Part shown: one piece after another, positions 13,918 to 22,304 of the stretch
How the letters are laid out: every line of letters begins with the position of its first letter
Numbering within the stretch: the first letter of the stretch is position 1
Assembly: GCF_001431625.1 (NCBI RefSeq)
Contig: NZ_LLXT01000156.1
Span: 1-37,225 of the forward strand
DNA from: Stenotrophomonas geniculata ATCC 19374 = JCM 13324
GTDB lineage: Bacteria > Pseudomonadota > Gammaproteobacteria > Xanthomonadales > Xanthomonadaceae
Reading direction: 5' to 3'
Length of the DNA: 37,225 nucleotides
The notes under the pieces: model-generated
What the model was told of the DNA's origin: nothing
Seen by the model: the letters and a program-made list of their open reading frames with translations, nothing else
Databases searched by the model: none
Program-made: the position numbers and the translations under genes

Positions 13918-15750
13918 TCATCGCAGCCCGTCCACATCCAGGATCAAGGCCATGCGACCATCGCCGATCAAGGTTGCACCGGCATAACCGCGCAGGCCGC
14001 GCAGGGCTTTCGGCAGCGGCTTGATGACCACTTCCTCCCGCCCACGCACCTGGTCCACGACCAGCCCGAAGCGCGCTTCGCCGGCCTGCAGCACCACGAT
14101 GGTCAGCAGGGGCGAGGCGGCGGGCGTCACATCCAGCCACTGGCGCAGATCGACCAGCGGCAGGGTGTGGGAGCGCCGATCGAGCACGGCACGGCCATCG
14201 AACCAGCCCAGCGACGTGCGCGGTGCGTGCAGCACTTCCATCACGCGCGCCAGCGGTAGCGCGTAGACGTCCTCACCGGCCTGAACCAGCAGGGTCGGCA
14301 GGATCGCCAGGGTCAGCGGCACGCGGATCAGGAAGCGGCTGCCACGGCCCAGCTCCGACTGGATCTGGATCTGGCCGCTCAGTTCGCGGATGCGTGACTG
14401 CACCACGTCCATGCCGACGCCGCGGCCGGAGATGTCGGTGACCTGCTGCTTGGTCGAGAAGCCGGGCAGGAACACCAGGTGCAGGCATTCCTCGCTGCTC
14501 AGGCGCGCGGCCGCTTCCGGATCGATCAGGCCCTTCTCGCGTGCCTTGGCGCGCAGCTTTTCGGGGTCGATGCCGGCGCCATCGTCCTGCACCTCGATGC
14601 TGACGTAGTCACCTTCCTGCTGCGCCGACAGCCGCACGTGGCCCATCCGCGGCTTGCCCTGCGCCTCGCGCAGGTCGGGCATTTCCACGCCATGGTCGAT
14701 GGCGTTGCGGACCAGGTGCACCAGCGGGTCGGCCAGCGCTTCGACCAGGTTGCGGTCGAGCTCGGTCTCGGCGCCGATCAGTTCCAGGTCCACTTCCTTC
14801 TTCAGCGAGCGGGCGACGTCGCGGGCCACCTTGGGGAAGCGGGAGAAGACCTTGCCCACCGGCTGCATGCGGGTACGCATCACCGCCGATTGCAGGCGGG
14901 CCGTGGCGATGTCCAGGGTGGACACGGCGCGGTCCAATTCTTCATCGCGCAGGCGTGCACGCAGGGTCTTGAGCCGATTGCGTGACAGCACCAGTTCGCC
15001 GATCAGGTTGACGATCGCGTCCAGGCGCTTGGTGTCTACGCGTACGGTATGTTCGGCCTCGGCCAACGGCTTGGCGGCCGGCTTTGCCACCGGTGCCGGT
15101 GCGGCGACCGGGCGCGGGGCCGCAGCCGGCGCCGGTGCCATGGCGGCAGCAGGCTTGGTGCCCGGTGCGGCGCCACCGTGCAGCTGGTCGAGCAGGGCTT
15201 CGAACTCGTCTTCGCTGATCAGTCCGTCGTCGGCCTTCTTCGCCGGTGCAACCGCGGTCGGCGCGTTGCCACCATGCAGCTGGTCGAGCAGGGCCTCGAA
15301 TTCGTCGTCGGTGATCAGGTCGCTGCCACCTGCGGCGGGTGCTGCTGCGGCGGCGGGTGCCGCCACGGCACCGCCGTGTACGTCGAACTGGGCGATCAGG
15401 TCCGGCGGTGCATAGCCCGGCTCGGTGCCGGAGGAAACTGCATCCAGCATCGACTGCAGGTAGTCCAGCGATTGCTGGGCCGCGTCGAAGTGATGGGCCT
15501 GCAGCACCGCCTGGCCGGCACGCGCGGCGCCCAGCGCTTCTTCAGCGGCATGGCACAGCTCGACCATGGCGGTGACGCCGAGGAATCCGGCGCCGCCCTT
15601 GAGCGTGTGATAACCGCGGAACACCGCGTTGAGCTGATCGCTGTCCTGCGGTGCCTGCTCCAGCGACACCAGCTGTTCGCCGAGGCGATCCAGGATTTCC
15701 TGTGCCTCGATGATGAAATCGGCAGTGATGTCGTCGGATACCGCGCTCAT
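13918..15750 (-). CDS. cheA: Main flagellar chemotaxis histidine kinase CheA
   Basis: A 610-residue CheA downstream of fliA-cheY-cheZ. The HPt domain has His48 in GYHTLKGGAG. No folded P2 domain is visible; residues about 110-230 are an Ala/Pro linker with two nearly identical motifs, LITDDEFEALLDQLHGG (145-161) and LISEDEFEALLDQLHGG (177-193). The dimerisation domain (LDAIVNLIGELVLSRN), ATPase (HLVRNAIDHGVEMP, EVQDDGAGID, GFSTKQQVTDISGRGVGMD) and CheW-like domain follow. The ATG at 15750 begins MSAVSDDIT, 2 nt after the cheZ stop; longer in-frame sequence upstream is the antisense-like frame of cheZ. The usual next gene in Pseudomonas, cheB, is absent here. Confidence 0.95.
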   Translation of the reverse strand: MSAVSDDITADFIIEAQEILDRLGEQLVSLEQAPQDSDQLNAVFRGYHTLKGGAGFLGVTAMVELCHAAEEALGAARAGQAVLQAHHFDAAQQSLDYLQSMLDAVSSGTEPGYAPPDLIAQFDVHGGAVAAPAAAAAPAAGGSDLITDDEFEALLDQLHGGNAPTAVAPAKKADDGLISEDEFEALLDQLHGGAAPGTKPAAAMAPAPAAAPRPVAAPAPVAKPAAKPLAEAEHTVRVDTKRLDAIVNLIGELVLSRNRLKTLRARLRDEELDRAVSTLDIATARLQSAVMRTRMQPVGKVFSRFPKVARDVARSLKKEVDLELIGAETELDRNLVEALADPLVHLVRNAIDHGVEMPDLREAQGKPRMGHVRLSAQQEGDYVSIEVQDDGAGIDPEKLRAKAREKGLIDPEAAARLSSEECLHLVFLPGFSTKQQVTDISGRGVGMDVVQSRIRELSGQIQIQSELGRGSRFLIRVPLTLAILPTLLVQAGEDVYALPLARVMEVLHAPRTSLGWFDGRAVLDRRSHTLPLVDLRQWLDVTPAASPLLTIVVLQAGEARFGLVVDQVRGREEVVIKPLPKALRGLRGYAGATLIGDGRMALILDVDGLR

Positions 15751-15752
15751 GC

Positions 15753-16358
15753 TTACAGCCCCAGATCCGACAACAGGTCGTCGGCGTCGTTCTGCGAGAC
15801 CGCGTGGCGGTCCAGTCCCTTCAGTGCCGGCCCGGCCAGTTCCGGGTCGGTGCGATGCTGTTCCGGTGGCAGGCCGAGTGCGCCGAAGCCTTCGTGCACG
15901 CGGCGGACGATGCCCACCACGCGACGGATGATCTGCCCGGTCAGGTCCTGGTAGCTCTGGGTCAGGGCGATCTCGGTCAGGTTGTGGCGGATGCGCTCGA
16001 GCTGCGCGTCCTGGCCCGGCTGCAGGCCTTCGGCGCGCAGCTGTTCGGTCAGGCTGCGGCATTCCTCGGCCAGGTCCAGGGTGCGGTGCGTGGCCTGTTC
16101 GGTCATCGCCACCACGTGGTCCAGGCGCGCGCAGGCATCGTCCAGTTCCCCGGCTTCGCTCGGCACGGTCGGCAGTTCACCCAGCGCCTGCCCCAGTTCG
16201 CGGGCCAGCCGCGAGAGCCCACTCATCATCGGCTGCGTGCGCAGCGCGACCAGTCCGTCGATGCGCTGCCGCCAGGCGGCTTCGTCACCGGACTCGAGTG
16301 CGTCCAGGGCCTCCTGCAGGCGCAGGGCGAGGGCGCTCTTGTCGACCGTGGTATCCAT
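15753..16358 (-). CDS. cheZ: CheY phosphatase CheZ
   Basis: A 201-residue mostly helical protein that removes phosphate from CheY. The catalytic segment SYQDLTGQIIRR supplies Asp138 and the catalytic Gln142. The last residues, NDADDLLSDLGL, form the conserved CheY-tethering helix. Length is close to the family norm. It overlaps the cheY stop by 1 bp and precedes cheA by 2 bp, so cheY-cheZ-cheA are translationally coupled. Confidence 0.95.
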   Translation of the reverse strand: MDTTVDKSALALRLQEALDALESGDEAAWRQRIDGLVALRTQPMMSGLSRLARELGQALGELPTVPSEAGELDDACARLDHVVAMTEQATHRTLDLAEECRSLTEQLRAEGLQPGQDAQLERIRHNLTEIALTQSYQDLTGQIIRRVVGIVRRVHEGFGALGLPPEQHRTDPELAGPALKGLDRHAVSQNDADDLLSDLGL

Positions 16359-16750
16359 CAGGCGCTGGCCGCCAGGCGTTCGAAGATCTTGCCGAGCTTC
16401 TCTTCCAGCGTCTGCGCGGTGAACGGCTTGATGATGTAGCCGTTCACGCCGCTCTGGGCGGCTTCGATGATCTGTTCACGCTTGGCTTCCGCGGTGACCA
16501 TCAGCACCGGCAGGGTCTTCAGCTTGGCATCGGCACGGATCGCCTTGAGCAGCTCGATGCCGGTCATCACCGGCATGTTCCAGTCGGTGACCACGAAATC
16601 GAACGGCTGGCTCTGCAGCAGCGACAGCGCGGCATGCCCGTCCTCGGCTTCGGCGGTATTGGTGAAGCCCAGATCGCCCAGCAGGTTCTTGACGATTCGA
16701 CGCATGGTCGAGAAGTCGTCGACGATCAGGATGCGCATGTTCTTGTTCAA
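16358..16750 (-). CDS. cheY: Chemotaxis response regulator CheY
   Basis: A 130-residue receiver that binds FliM when phosphorylated. Asp11/Asp12, the acceptor Asp56 in [12 protein letters not shown], Thr in VTAEAKR and Lys in IKPFTAQ are all present and match motor-type CheY. The start is a TTG at 16750, supported by AAGGA about 8 nt before it; the in-frame ATG four codons later (16738) has no ribosome site at useful distance but gives the common [10 protein letters not shown] start. It follows fliA after 57 bp and is coupled to cheZ. It is the clear partner of CheA at 13918. Confidence 0.95.
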   Translation of the reverse strand: MNKNMRILIVDDFSTMRRIVKNLLGDLGFTNTAEAEDGHAALSLLQSQPFDFVVTDWNMPVMTGIELLKAIRADAKLKTLPVLMVTAEAKREQIIEAAQSGVNGYIIKPFTAQTLEEKLGKIFERLAASA

Positions 16751-16807
16751 AGCAGAATTCCTTTGTTGTTCATTCCGGACGGCCGGGGGCAGCCGCCTCG
16801 GGGATGT

Positions 16808-17551
16808 TCATTCTTCGAGGCCGGCGTCGGCGGCCTCGAACAGCTTCAGCCGGCCACGCAGGCGCAGTACCGCCTGGCCGTGGATCTGGCAGACCCGCGA
16901 CTCGCTCACGCCGAGCACCGCGCCGATCTCCTTCAGGTTCAGTTCCTGCTCGTAGTACAGCGAGAGCACCAGCTGTTCGCGCTCGGGCAGATGGCCGATG
17001 GCCTTGCCCAGCTCGCGGCCGAACTCGCCGCGCTCCAGCACCTGCTGCGGGGTCGGGCCGCCCTGGGCCACGGTGTCCAGCTCGCCCTGGTCCTCGATGC
17101 GCGATTCAAGACTCAGCACCTGGCCACGGGCAGCGTCTTCCATCAGCCGCAGGTACTCGGGCAATGGCATCTCCATCGCGGCGGCCACTTCGGTGGCGCT
17201 GGCGGCACGGCCACTGCTCTGTTCCAGGCGGCGGATGGTGGCGGCGGCATCACGTGCACGGCGGTGCACCGAGCGCGGCACCCAGTCGCCACGGCGGATC
17301 TCATCGATCATCGAACCGCGGATGCGGATCGAGGCGTAGGTCTCGAACGAAGCCCCCTGGTCGGCGTCATAGCTGCGCGAGGCTTCGATCAGTCCCATCA
17401 TGCCGGCCTGGATCAGGTCGTCGACCTCGACGCTCGCCGGCAGGCGTGCGGCCAGGTGGTGGGCGATGCGCCGCACCAGGTCCGAATGCTGGGCGATGAC
17501 CTCGTTGGCCGCCGTGCGCTGGACTTCCCGGTACTGGGCTGCGCCTTTCAT
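16808..17551 (-). CDS. fliA: Flagellar sigma factor FliA (sigma-28)
   Basis: A 247-residue sigma-70-family factor of the flagellar class. Region 2 contains VDDLIQAGMMGLIEASRSYD and ASFETYASIRIRGSMIDEIR; region 3 has VPRSVHRRARD; region 4 ends with LNLKEIGAVLGVSESRVCQIH. It would recognise TAAA-N15-GCCGATAA promoters, of which this window has at least six. Its start overlaps the flhG stop by 4 bp, so it belongs to the sigma-54-driven flhB-flhA-flhF-flhG unit. Its activity is presumably held by FlgM, which is not encoded here. Confidence 0.97.
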   Translation of the reverse strand: MKGAAQYREVQRTAANEVIAQHSDLVRRIAHHLAARLPASVEVDDLIQAGMMGLIEASRSYDADQGASFETYASIRIRGSMIDEIRRGDWVPRSVHRRARDAAATIRRLEQSSGRAASATEVAAAMEMPLPEYLRLMEDAARGQVLSLESRIEDQGELDTVAQGGPTPQQVLERGEFGRELGKAIGHLPEREQLVLSLYYEQELNLKEIGAVLGVSESRVCQIHGQAVLRLRGRLKLFEAADAGLEE

Positions 17552-18435
17552 GCGGCCACCCCGCGCTGCTTGAGGATGCGTTCGAGGAAGAACTCGACGC
17601 CGCCGCGCGGTTCGGTCGGCGCCTGCCAGCGTGCGGTGCGACGGGCAATCTCGGTGATCGCCAGCGCGGCCGGGCTGGACGGGTAGGCCTTTACCACTGG
17701 CTGCTGGCGCTGCACCGACAGGCGCAGCCAGTCATCCTGCGGCACACAGCCCAGATAGTTCAGCGAGACATCGGCAAGGAACTTCTCGCAGACCCGGGTC
17801 AGCTTTTCATACAGCACGCGGCCCTCGTTCGGGTCGCGCACCATGTTGGCCACCACCTGGATGCGGTCCACGCCGCGTTCGCGCGACAGCACCTTGATCA
17901 GCGCATAGGCGTCGGTGATCGAGGCCGGCTCGTCACAGACCACCACCACGGTGTCCTGCGCGGCCTGGCAGAAGGTCAGCACGCCATCGGTGATGCCGGC
18001 GGCGGTGTCGACCACCATGATGTCCAGTTCGCGTTCCAGTTCGGAGAACACGTTGACCAGGCCGACGTGCTCGGCCGGGGCCAGCTCGGCCATGTGGCGG
18101 CGACCGGACGCGGCCGGGACCACCAGCACGCCGTTCGGGCCTTCGACGATGACGTCATCCAGCGTGCAGCGGCCGGCGACCAGATCGGCCAGGGTAAAGG
18201 TGGGGTTCAGGCCCAGGATCACGTCGATGTTGGCAAGGCCAAGGTCGGCGTCCAGCAGCAGCGTGCGCTTGCCCATGCCGGCCAGCGCCACGGCCAGGTT
18301 GGCCGAAACGTTGGTCTTGCCCACGCCGCCCTTGCCGCCAGTGACGGCAATGGTGCGCACAGGGCCGAGCGGCTCGCTGCGGGTGGCCGACAGCGGGAAG
18401 GTCTTGGTCAGCTTGGCGTACTCACGCGACGGCAT
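17548..18435 (-). CDS. flhG: Flagellar number regulator FlhG (FleN), MinD-type ATPase
   Basis: A 295-residue MinD-like ATPase with GGKGGVGKTNVS (Lys40) and LLDADLGLANIDVILG. In polar flagellates it limits flagellar number by acting on FlhF and on the FleQ regulator. The N-terminal 25 residues do not show the DQAxxLR motif that stimulates FlhF in other species, so activation of FlhF may use another surface. The C-terminal part contains the membrane-targeting region typical of the family (about 265-290, GVEFFLERIL). The start lies 14 bp inside flhF. Confidence 0.95.
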   Translation of the reverse strand: MPSREYAKLTKTFPLSATRSEPLGPVRTIAVTGGKGGVGKTNVSANLAVALAGMGKRTLLLDADLGLANIDVILGLNPTFTLADLVAGRCTLDDVIVEGPNGVLVVPAASGRRHMAELAPAEHVGLVNVFSELERELDIMVVDTAAGITDGVLTFCQAAQDTVVVVCDEPASITDAYALIKVLSRERGVDRIQVVANMVRDPNEGRVLYEKLTRVCEKFLADVSLNYLGCVPQDDWLRLSVQRQQPVVKAYPSSPAALAITEIARRTARWQAPTEPRGGVEFFLERILKQRGVAA

Positions 18436-20050
18436 GGTTCAACTCCGGGTTGCAGGGCATATCGGCCGCGCGGCGCAAATCTTCAAGGCGAAGTACGAGA
18501 TTGGCCGCACTGGCCCGGTGCAGGTCCTCCGGAACGTCCTGGCCATCGGTCACCCAGGTGATCGGCAGGGCATGGTCCACGGCCACCGACAGGGCGTTGC
18601 CGAAGCGGCCGGTCTCGTCCAGCTTGCTCAGCACCAGACCCTGCAGGTTGGCGGCGCCGAAGCGGCGGACCACCTCGTCCATGTCGCCGAAGCTGGTATT
18701 GGCCGGCAGCACCAGCAGGGTGCGCACCTGGCGGGCGGCACGCAGCCACTGCAGCTGGGCGGCCAGCGCGCGGTCGCGCGGGCCCAGGCCGGCGGTGTCG
18801 ATCAGCACCAGCTTGTAGTCCTTCAGGCGTTCCAGCAGCTGGTCCAGGTCGGTGCCACTGTTGGCCTCGTGCACCGCGATGCCGAGCTGGCGGCCGTAAC
18901 CGTACAGCTGCTCGCGGGCACCGATGCGGGTGGTGTCGGTGGTGACCAGGGCCACATCACGCGGCGCGTGCTTCTCGGCGAAGCGCGAGGCCAGCTTGGC
19001 GATGGTGGTGGTCTTGCCGGCGCCGGTCGGGCCCACCAGGGCGATCACGCCACCTTCTTCCAGCGGGTCGACCGGGGCGATCGGCAGCTTGCGCGAAATC
19101 AGCCCCAGCATCAGGCCGCGGCCACGGTGGGCTTCGGTCTCCAGCGGGATCTGCATGGCCACGTCGCGGGCCAGGCCGGCGTCGAAACCGTACTCGTCCA
19201 TCAGGTCCAGCGCGGTGGCGCGCACCGGGCAGCCACGCAGGCGCTCGTCGGTGAAGCGGTTCATCTCGCGCTCGATCACCTGGCGCATGCCGGCCACTTC
19301 CTGGCGCAGCTGGCGGATCTCGGCGTCGTCCTGGGCGACCACGGTCAGCACCGGGGCCGGGGCGAGGGTGGGCTCCGGCGAGGTTTCGATGACGGCGTCG
19401 GCCACTGCCGGTTCGCTGGCGGCGATCTCCGGCTGTGCTTCGGTCGGAGCCGCGCCCGGCAGCGGCGGCGGCTGCACGGCGGGGGCCGCGCTTTCGTGAT
19501 GCATCTCGTGCGGCGGGTCGATCTGGAAGCGGGCACGGTTGGCTGGCGCGCTGGCGGCCGGTGCCGGTGCCGGTGCAACGATGGCCTCGGCGAACGGGGC
19601 GAAGATCTGTTCGGGCAGCGCCGGTTCGTTGACGGCAGCGCGGGCCAGGGTCGCGGCGAAGCCGGTGCTGCCGCGGGTCGGCACGATCTCGTCGGCGCTG
19701 TCCAGGGTACGGCCGGTGGCACCGACCGCGGCGCGGGCGAGGGCGGCCACGGCCGAGGTGGTCGCGGCAACCGGTTCCGGAGCGGGGGTGTTGCTGCGAC
19801 GGCGGGTGACTGCGGCAATGACGGCATCGGCGGCGGTGCGCGGCTTGGGTGCCGGCGGCGGAGCGACGTCACGGCGCGAGGCTTCCAGTGCACGCTGCAC
19901 GGCGCTCTCGTCATAGTTCGCGGCGGCGACGATCTCGATGCCTTCCTCGATCCGGCGGTTGGACAGGATCACGGCGTCAGGACCATGTTCCTTGCGCACC
20001 AGGTTCATGGCCGAGCGCATGTCGGCGGCGACGAATCGTTTGATTTTCAT
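18422..20050 (-). CDS. flhF: Flagellar pole-determining SRP-like GTPase FlhF
   Basis: A 542-residue SRP-family GTPase that fixes the flagellum at the pole. The N-terminus MKIKRFVAADMRSAMNLVRK is the conserved FlhF start, so the ATG at 20050 is chosen over an upstream GTG at 20116. A long Ala/Pro-rich acidic B region (about 60-270) precedes the NG domain. The G1 loop GPTGAGKTTT begins near residue 340, with TTDTTRIGAREQL and LIDTAGLGPRD after it and SKLDETG for base recognition. The B region is longer and more biased than I would expect for typical FlhF, which is usually 430-480 residues. Confidence 0.95.
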   Translation of the reverse strand: MKIKRFVAADMRSAMNLVRKEHGPDAVILSNRRIEEGIEIVAAANYDESAVQRALEASRRDVAPPPAPKPRTAADAVIAAVTRRRSNTPAPEPVAATTSAVAALARAAVGATGRTLDSADEIVPTRGSTGFAATLARAAVNEPALPEQIFAPFAEAIVAPAPAPAASAPANRARFQIDPPHEMHHESAAPAVQPPPLPGAAPTEAQPEIAASEPAVADAVIETSPEPTLAPAPVLTVVAQDDAEIRQLRQEVAGMRQVIEREMNRFTDERLRGCPVRATALDLMDEYGFDAGLARDVAMQIPLETEAHRGRGLMLGLISRKLPIAPVDPLEEGGVIALVGPTGAGKTTTIAKLASRFAEKHAPRDVALVTTDTTRIGAREQLYGYGRQLGIAVHEANSGTDLDQLLERLKDYKLVLIDTAGLGPRDRALAAQLQWLRAARQVRTLLVLPANTSFGDMDEVVRRFGAANLQGLVLSKLDETGRFGNALSVAVDHALPITWVTDGQDVPEDLHRASAANLVLRLEDLRRAADMPCNPELNHAVA

Positions 20051-20195
20051 GCTGTGGTCACGGGACGAAGACGGCGGGGTGGCGGTCGGAGAACTCGGGT
20101 GGTCGGTGATCTGCACGGTGCGGGTTCCCCTTGGTGTCTGTCTGTTGCGTTGGTTCGAAAGTGGTGTCTGTTTTCTGGCGCATCGGTGGGCGGCG

Positions 20196-22304
20196 TCAGC
20201 TGATCGTTCCGACCAGCTTCAGTCGCTTGTCCTCCGGTACCTCGCTGTAGGCCAGGACCGACAGCGACGGGACGCTGTGGCGGACCAGACGCGCCAGCGC
20301 GGCGCGCACCGGGCCCGGTACCAGCACGACCGCCGGCTCGTTTCGCGCTTCCTGCTTGCTGACACATTCGGCCAGGCTCTGGCGCAGTCGCTCTGCGAGT
20401 CCGGGTTCCAGCGCGGCGCCGTTGCCCTGCGTGGACTCCTGCAAGACACGTTCCAATTGCGGGTTGAGGGTGAACACCGGCAGTTCCGCCGACATTCCGG
20501 CGATCTCTTGCACGATGAAACGGCCCAGTGCGGTGCGCACGGCGGCGGTCAGCACGGCCGGGTCCTGGCTGTTCGGAGCGTGTTCGACCAGTGCTTCGGC
20601 GATCTTGCGCAGCTGGCGGATCGGAATGCGTTCGACCAGCAGGTTCTGCAGCACGCGCACAACCGCCGACAGCGGCAGCGCCTTCGGCGTCAGATCTTCG
20701 ACGAGCTTGGGCGCGCTCTTGGCCAGGTTGGCCAGCAGGTGCTGCACTTCCTCGTGGCCGAGCAGTTCCGGCGCGTGCTCGCGGATCAGGTGCGAGAGGT
20801 GGGTGGCAACTACGGTCGCCGGGTCGACCACGGTGTAGCCCAGCGTTTCGGCCTGGGCGCGCTGGTGTGGTTGGATCCAGGTGGCATCCAGGCCAAACGC
20901 GGGGTCCTTGCCGGCGATGCCTTCCAGCGCGCCGAGGGCACTGCCCGGGTCCAGGGCCAGCTCGCGGTCGGGATGGATCTCGGCGGTGGCCACCGGCACG
21001 CCGTGCACCAGCACGCGGTAGCCGTTGGCGGGCAGTTCCAGGTTGTCGCGGATGTGCACCGACGGGATCAGGAAGCCGACGTCCTGGGTCAGCTTGCGGC
21101 GCACGCCCTTGATGCGCGCCATCAGTTCGCCGCCCTGGTTGGCGTCCACCAGCGGGATCAACCGATAGCCGACCTCCAGGCCCAGTGGATCGACCGGGCG
21201 CAGCTCGTCCCAGCTCAGTTCGGCGGTGGGCGCCGGTGCGGCCGGGCGACCCAGTGCGTTGAGCGCGGCGGCGTCATTGCCTGCGGCTGCCGGGTCGGTG
21301 GCCGCGGCCTTGCCCTTGCGGTAGACCTTCCAGGCGATGAAGCCGAGGATCGCGGACAGCGTCAGGAAAGCGACGTTGGGCATGCCCGGCACCAGGCCGA
21401 CCACGCCGATGATGCCGGCGGTGATCGCCAGCGCACGGTACTGGCCGAACACCTGGCCGGTCATGGCCTGGGCCATGTCCTGCGAACGCGAGGCCCGGGT
21501 GACCAGCATCGCCACCGCGCTGGACACCAGCAGTGCCGGCAGCTGCGCCACCAGGCCGTCACCGATGGAGAGCAGGGTGTAGGTGGCAGCGGCGTCGCCG
21601 AACGGCATGCCATGCTGCAGCACGCCCACGGCCAGGCCGCCAAGCATGTTGATGAACAGGATCAGGATGCCGGCGATGGCGTCGCCGCGGATGAACTTGC
21701 TGGCGCCGTCCATTGCACCGTAGAAGTCGGCTTCCTCGCGGACTTCTTCACGGCGCAGCTTGGCTTCTTCACGCGTCAGCAAACCGGCGTTGAGGTCGGC
21801 GTCGATCGCCATCTGCTTGCCGGGCATGGCGTCCAGGATGAAGCGCGCGGTCACTTCCGAAACGCGGCCGGCGCCCTTGGTGATCACCACGAAGTTGATG
21901 ATGGTGAGGATTGCGAACACCACGATGCCGACCGCGTAGTTGCCGCCGATCACGAATTCGCCGAAGGCGGCGATGACCTTGCCCGCGGCGTCGTGGCCGT
22001 TCTGGCCGTTGAGCAGGATGACGCGGGTGGAGGCTACGTTCAGCGCCAGCCGCAGCATGGTGGTGATCAGCAGCACGATCGGGAAGATGGTGAAGTCCAG
22101 CGGGCGCTTCACGTAGACCACCGCCAGCAGCACCATCAGCGAGATGGCGATGTTGAAGGTGAACAGCGCATCGAGCACCGGTGCGGCCAGCGGGACCACA
22201 ACCATGGCCAGCAGGGCCAGCACGATCAGCGGCGCGCCAAGGCCCTGGCGGATCATTTCCAGAGCGCGGCGGGTGTTGAAACCGGTGGAGGGCTGGGCGC
22301 TCAC
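20196..22304 (-). CDS. flhA: Flagellar export apparatus protein FlhA
   Basis: A 702-residue membrane protein of the flagellar type III export gate. The N-terminal half has about eight membrane helices and the signature RFILDAMPGKQMAIDADLNAG; the C-terminal half is the soluble substrate- and chaperone-docking domain. Translation starts at a GTG that overlaps the flhB stop by 4 bp. A 145-bp gap separates it from flhF; I found no sigma-54, sigma-28 or clear terminator signal in that gap. Confidence 0.96.
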   Translation of the reverse strand: MSAQPSTGFNTRRALEMIRQGLGAPLIVLALLAMVVVPLAAPVLDALFTFNIAISLMVLLAVVYVKRPLDFTIFPIVLLITTMLRLALNVASTRVILLNGQNGHDAAGKVIAAFGEFVIGGNYAVGIVVFAILTIINFVVITKGAGRVSEVTARFILDAMPGKQMAIDADLNAGLLTREEAKLRREEVREEADFYGAMDGASKFIRGDAIAGILILFINMLGGLAVGVLQHGMPFGDAAATYTLLSIGDGLVAQLPALLVSSAVAMLVTRASRSQDMAQAMTGQVFGQYRALAITAGIIGVVGLVPGMPNVAFLTLSAILGFIAWKVYRKGKAAATDPAAAGNDAAALNALGRPAAPAPTAELSWDELRPVDPLGLEVGYRLIPLVDANQGGELMARIKGVRRKLTQDVGFLIPSVHIRDNLELPANGYRVLVHGVPVATAEIHPDRELALDPGSALGALEGIAGKDPAFGLDATWIQPHQRAQAETLGYTVVDPATVVATHLSHLIREHAPELLGHEEVQHLLANLAKSAPKLVEDLTPKALPLSAVVRVLQNLLVERIPIRQLRKIAEALVEHAPNSQDPAVLTAAVRTALGRFIVQEIAGMSAELPVFTLNPQLERVLQESTQGNGAALEPGLAERLRQSLAECVSKQEARNEPAVVLVPGPVRAALARLVRHSVPSLSVLAYSEVPEDKRLKLVGTIS

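Noticed and set aside
15751..16062. Longer cheA start giving 714 residues
   Set aside because: The extra 104 residues are Arg/Pro-rich and overlap cheZ in another frame. The ATG at 15750 begins a normal HPt domain.
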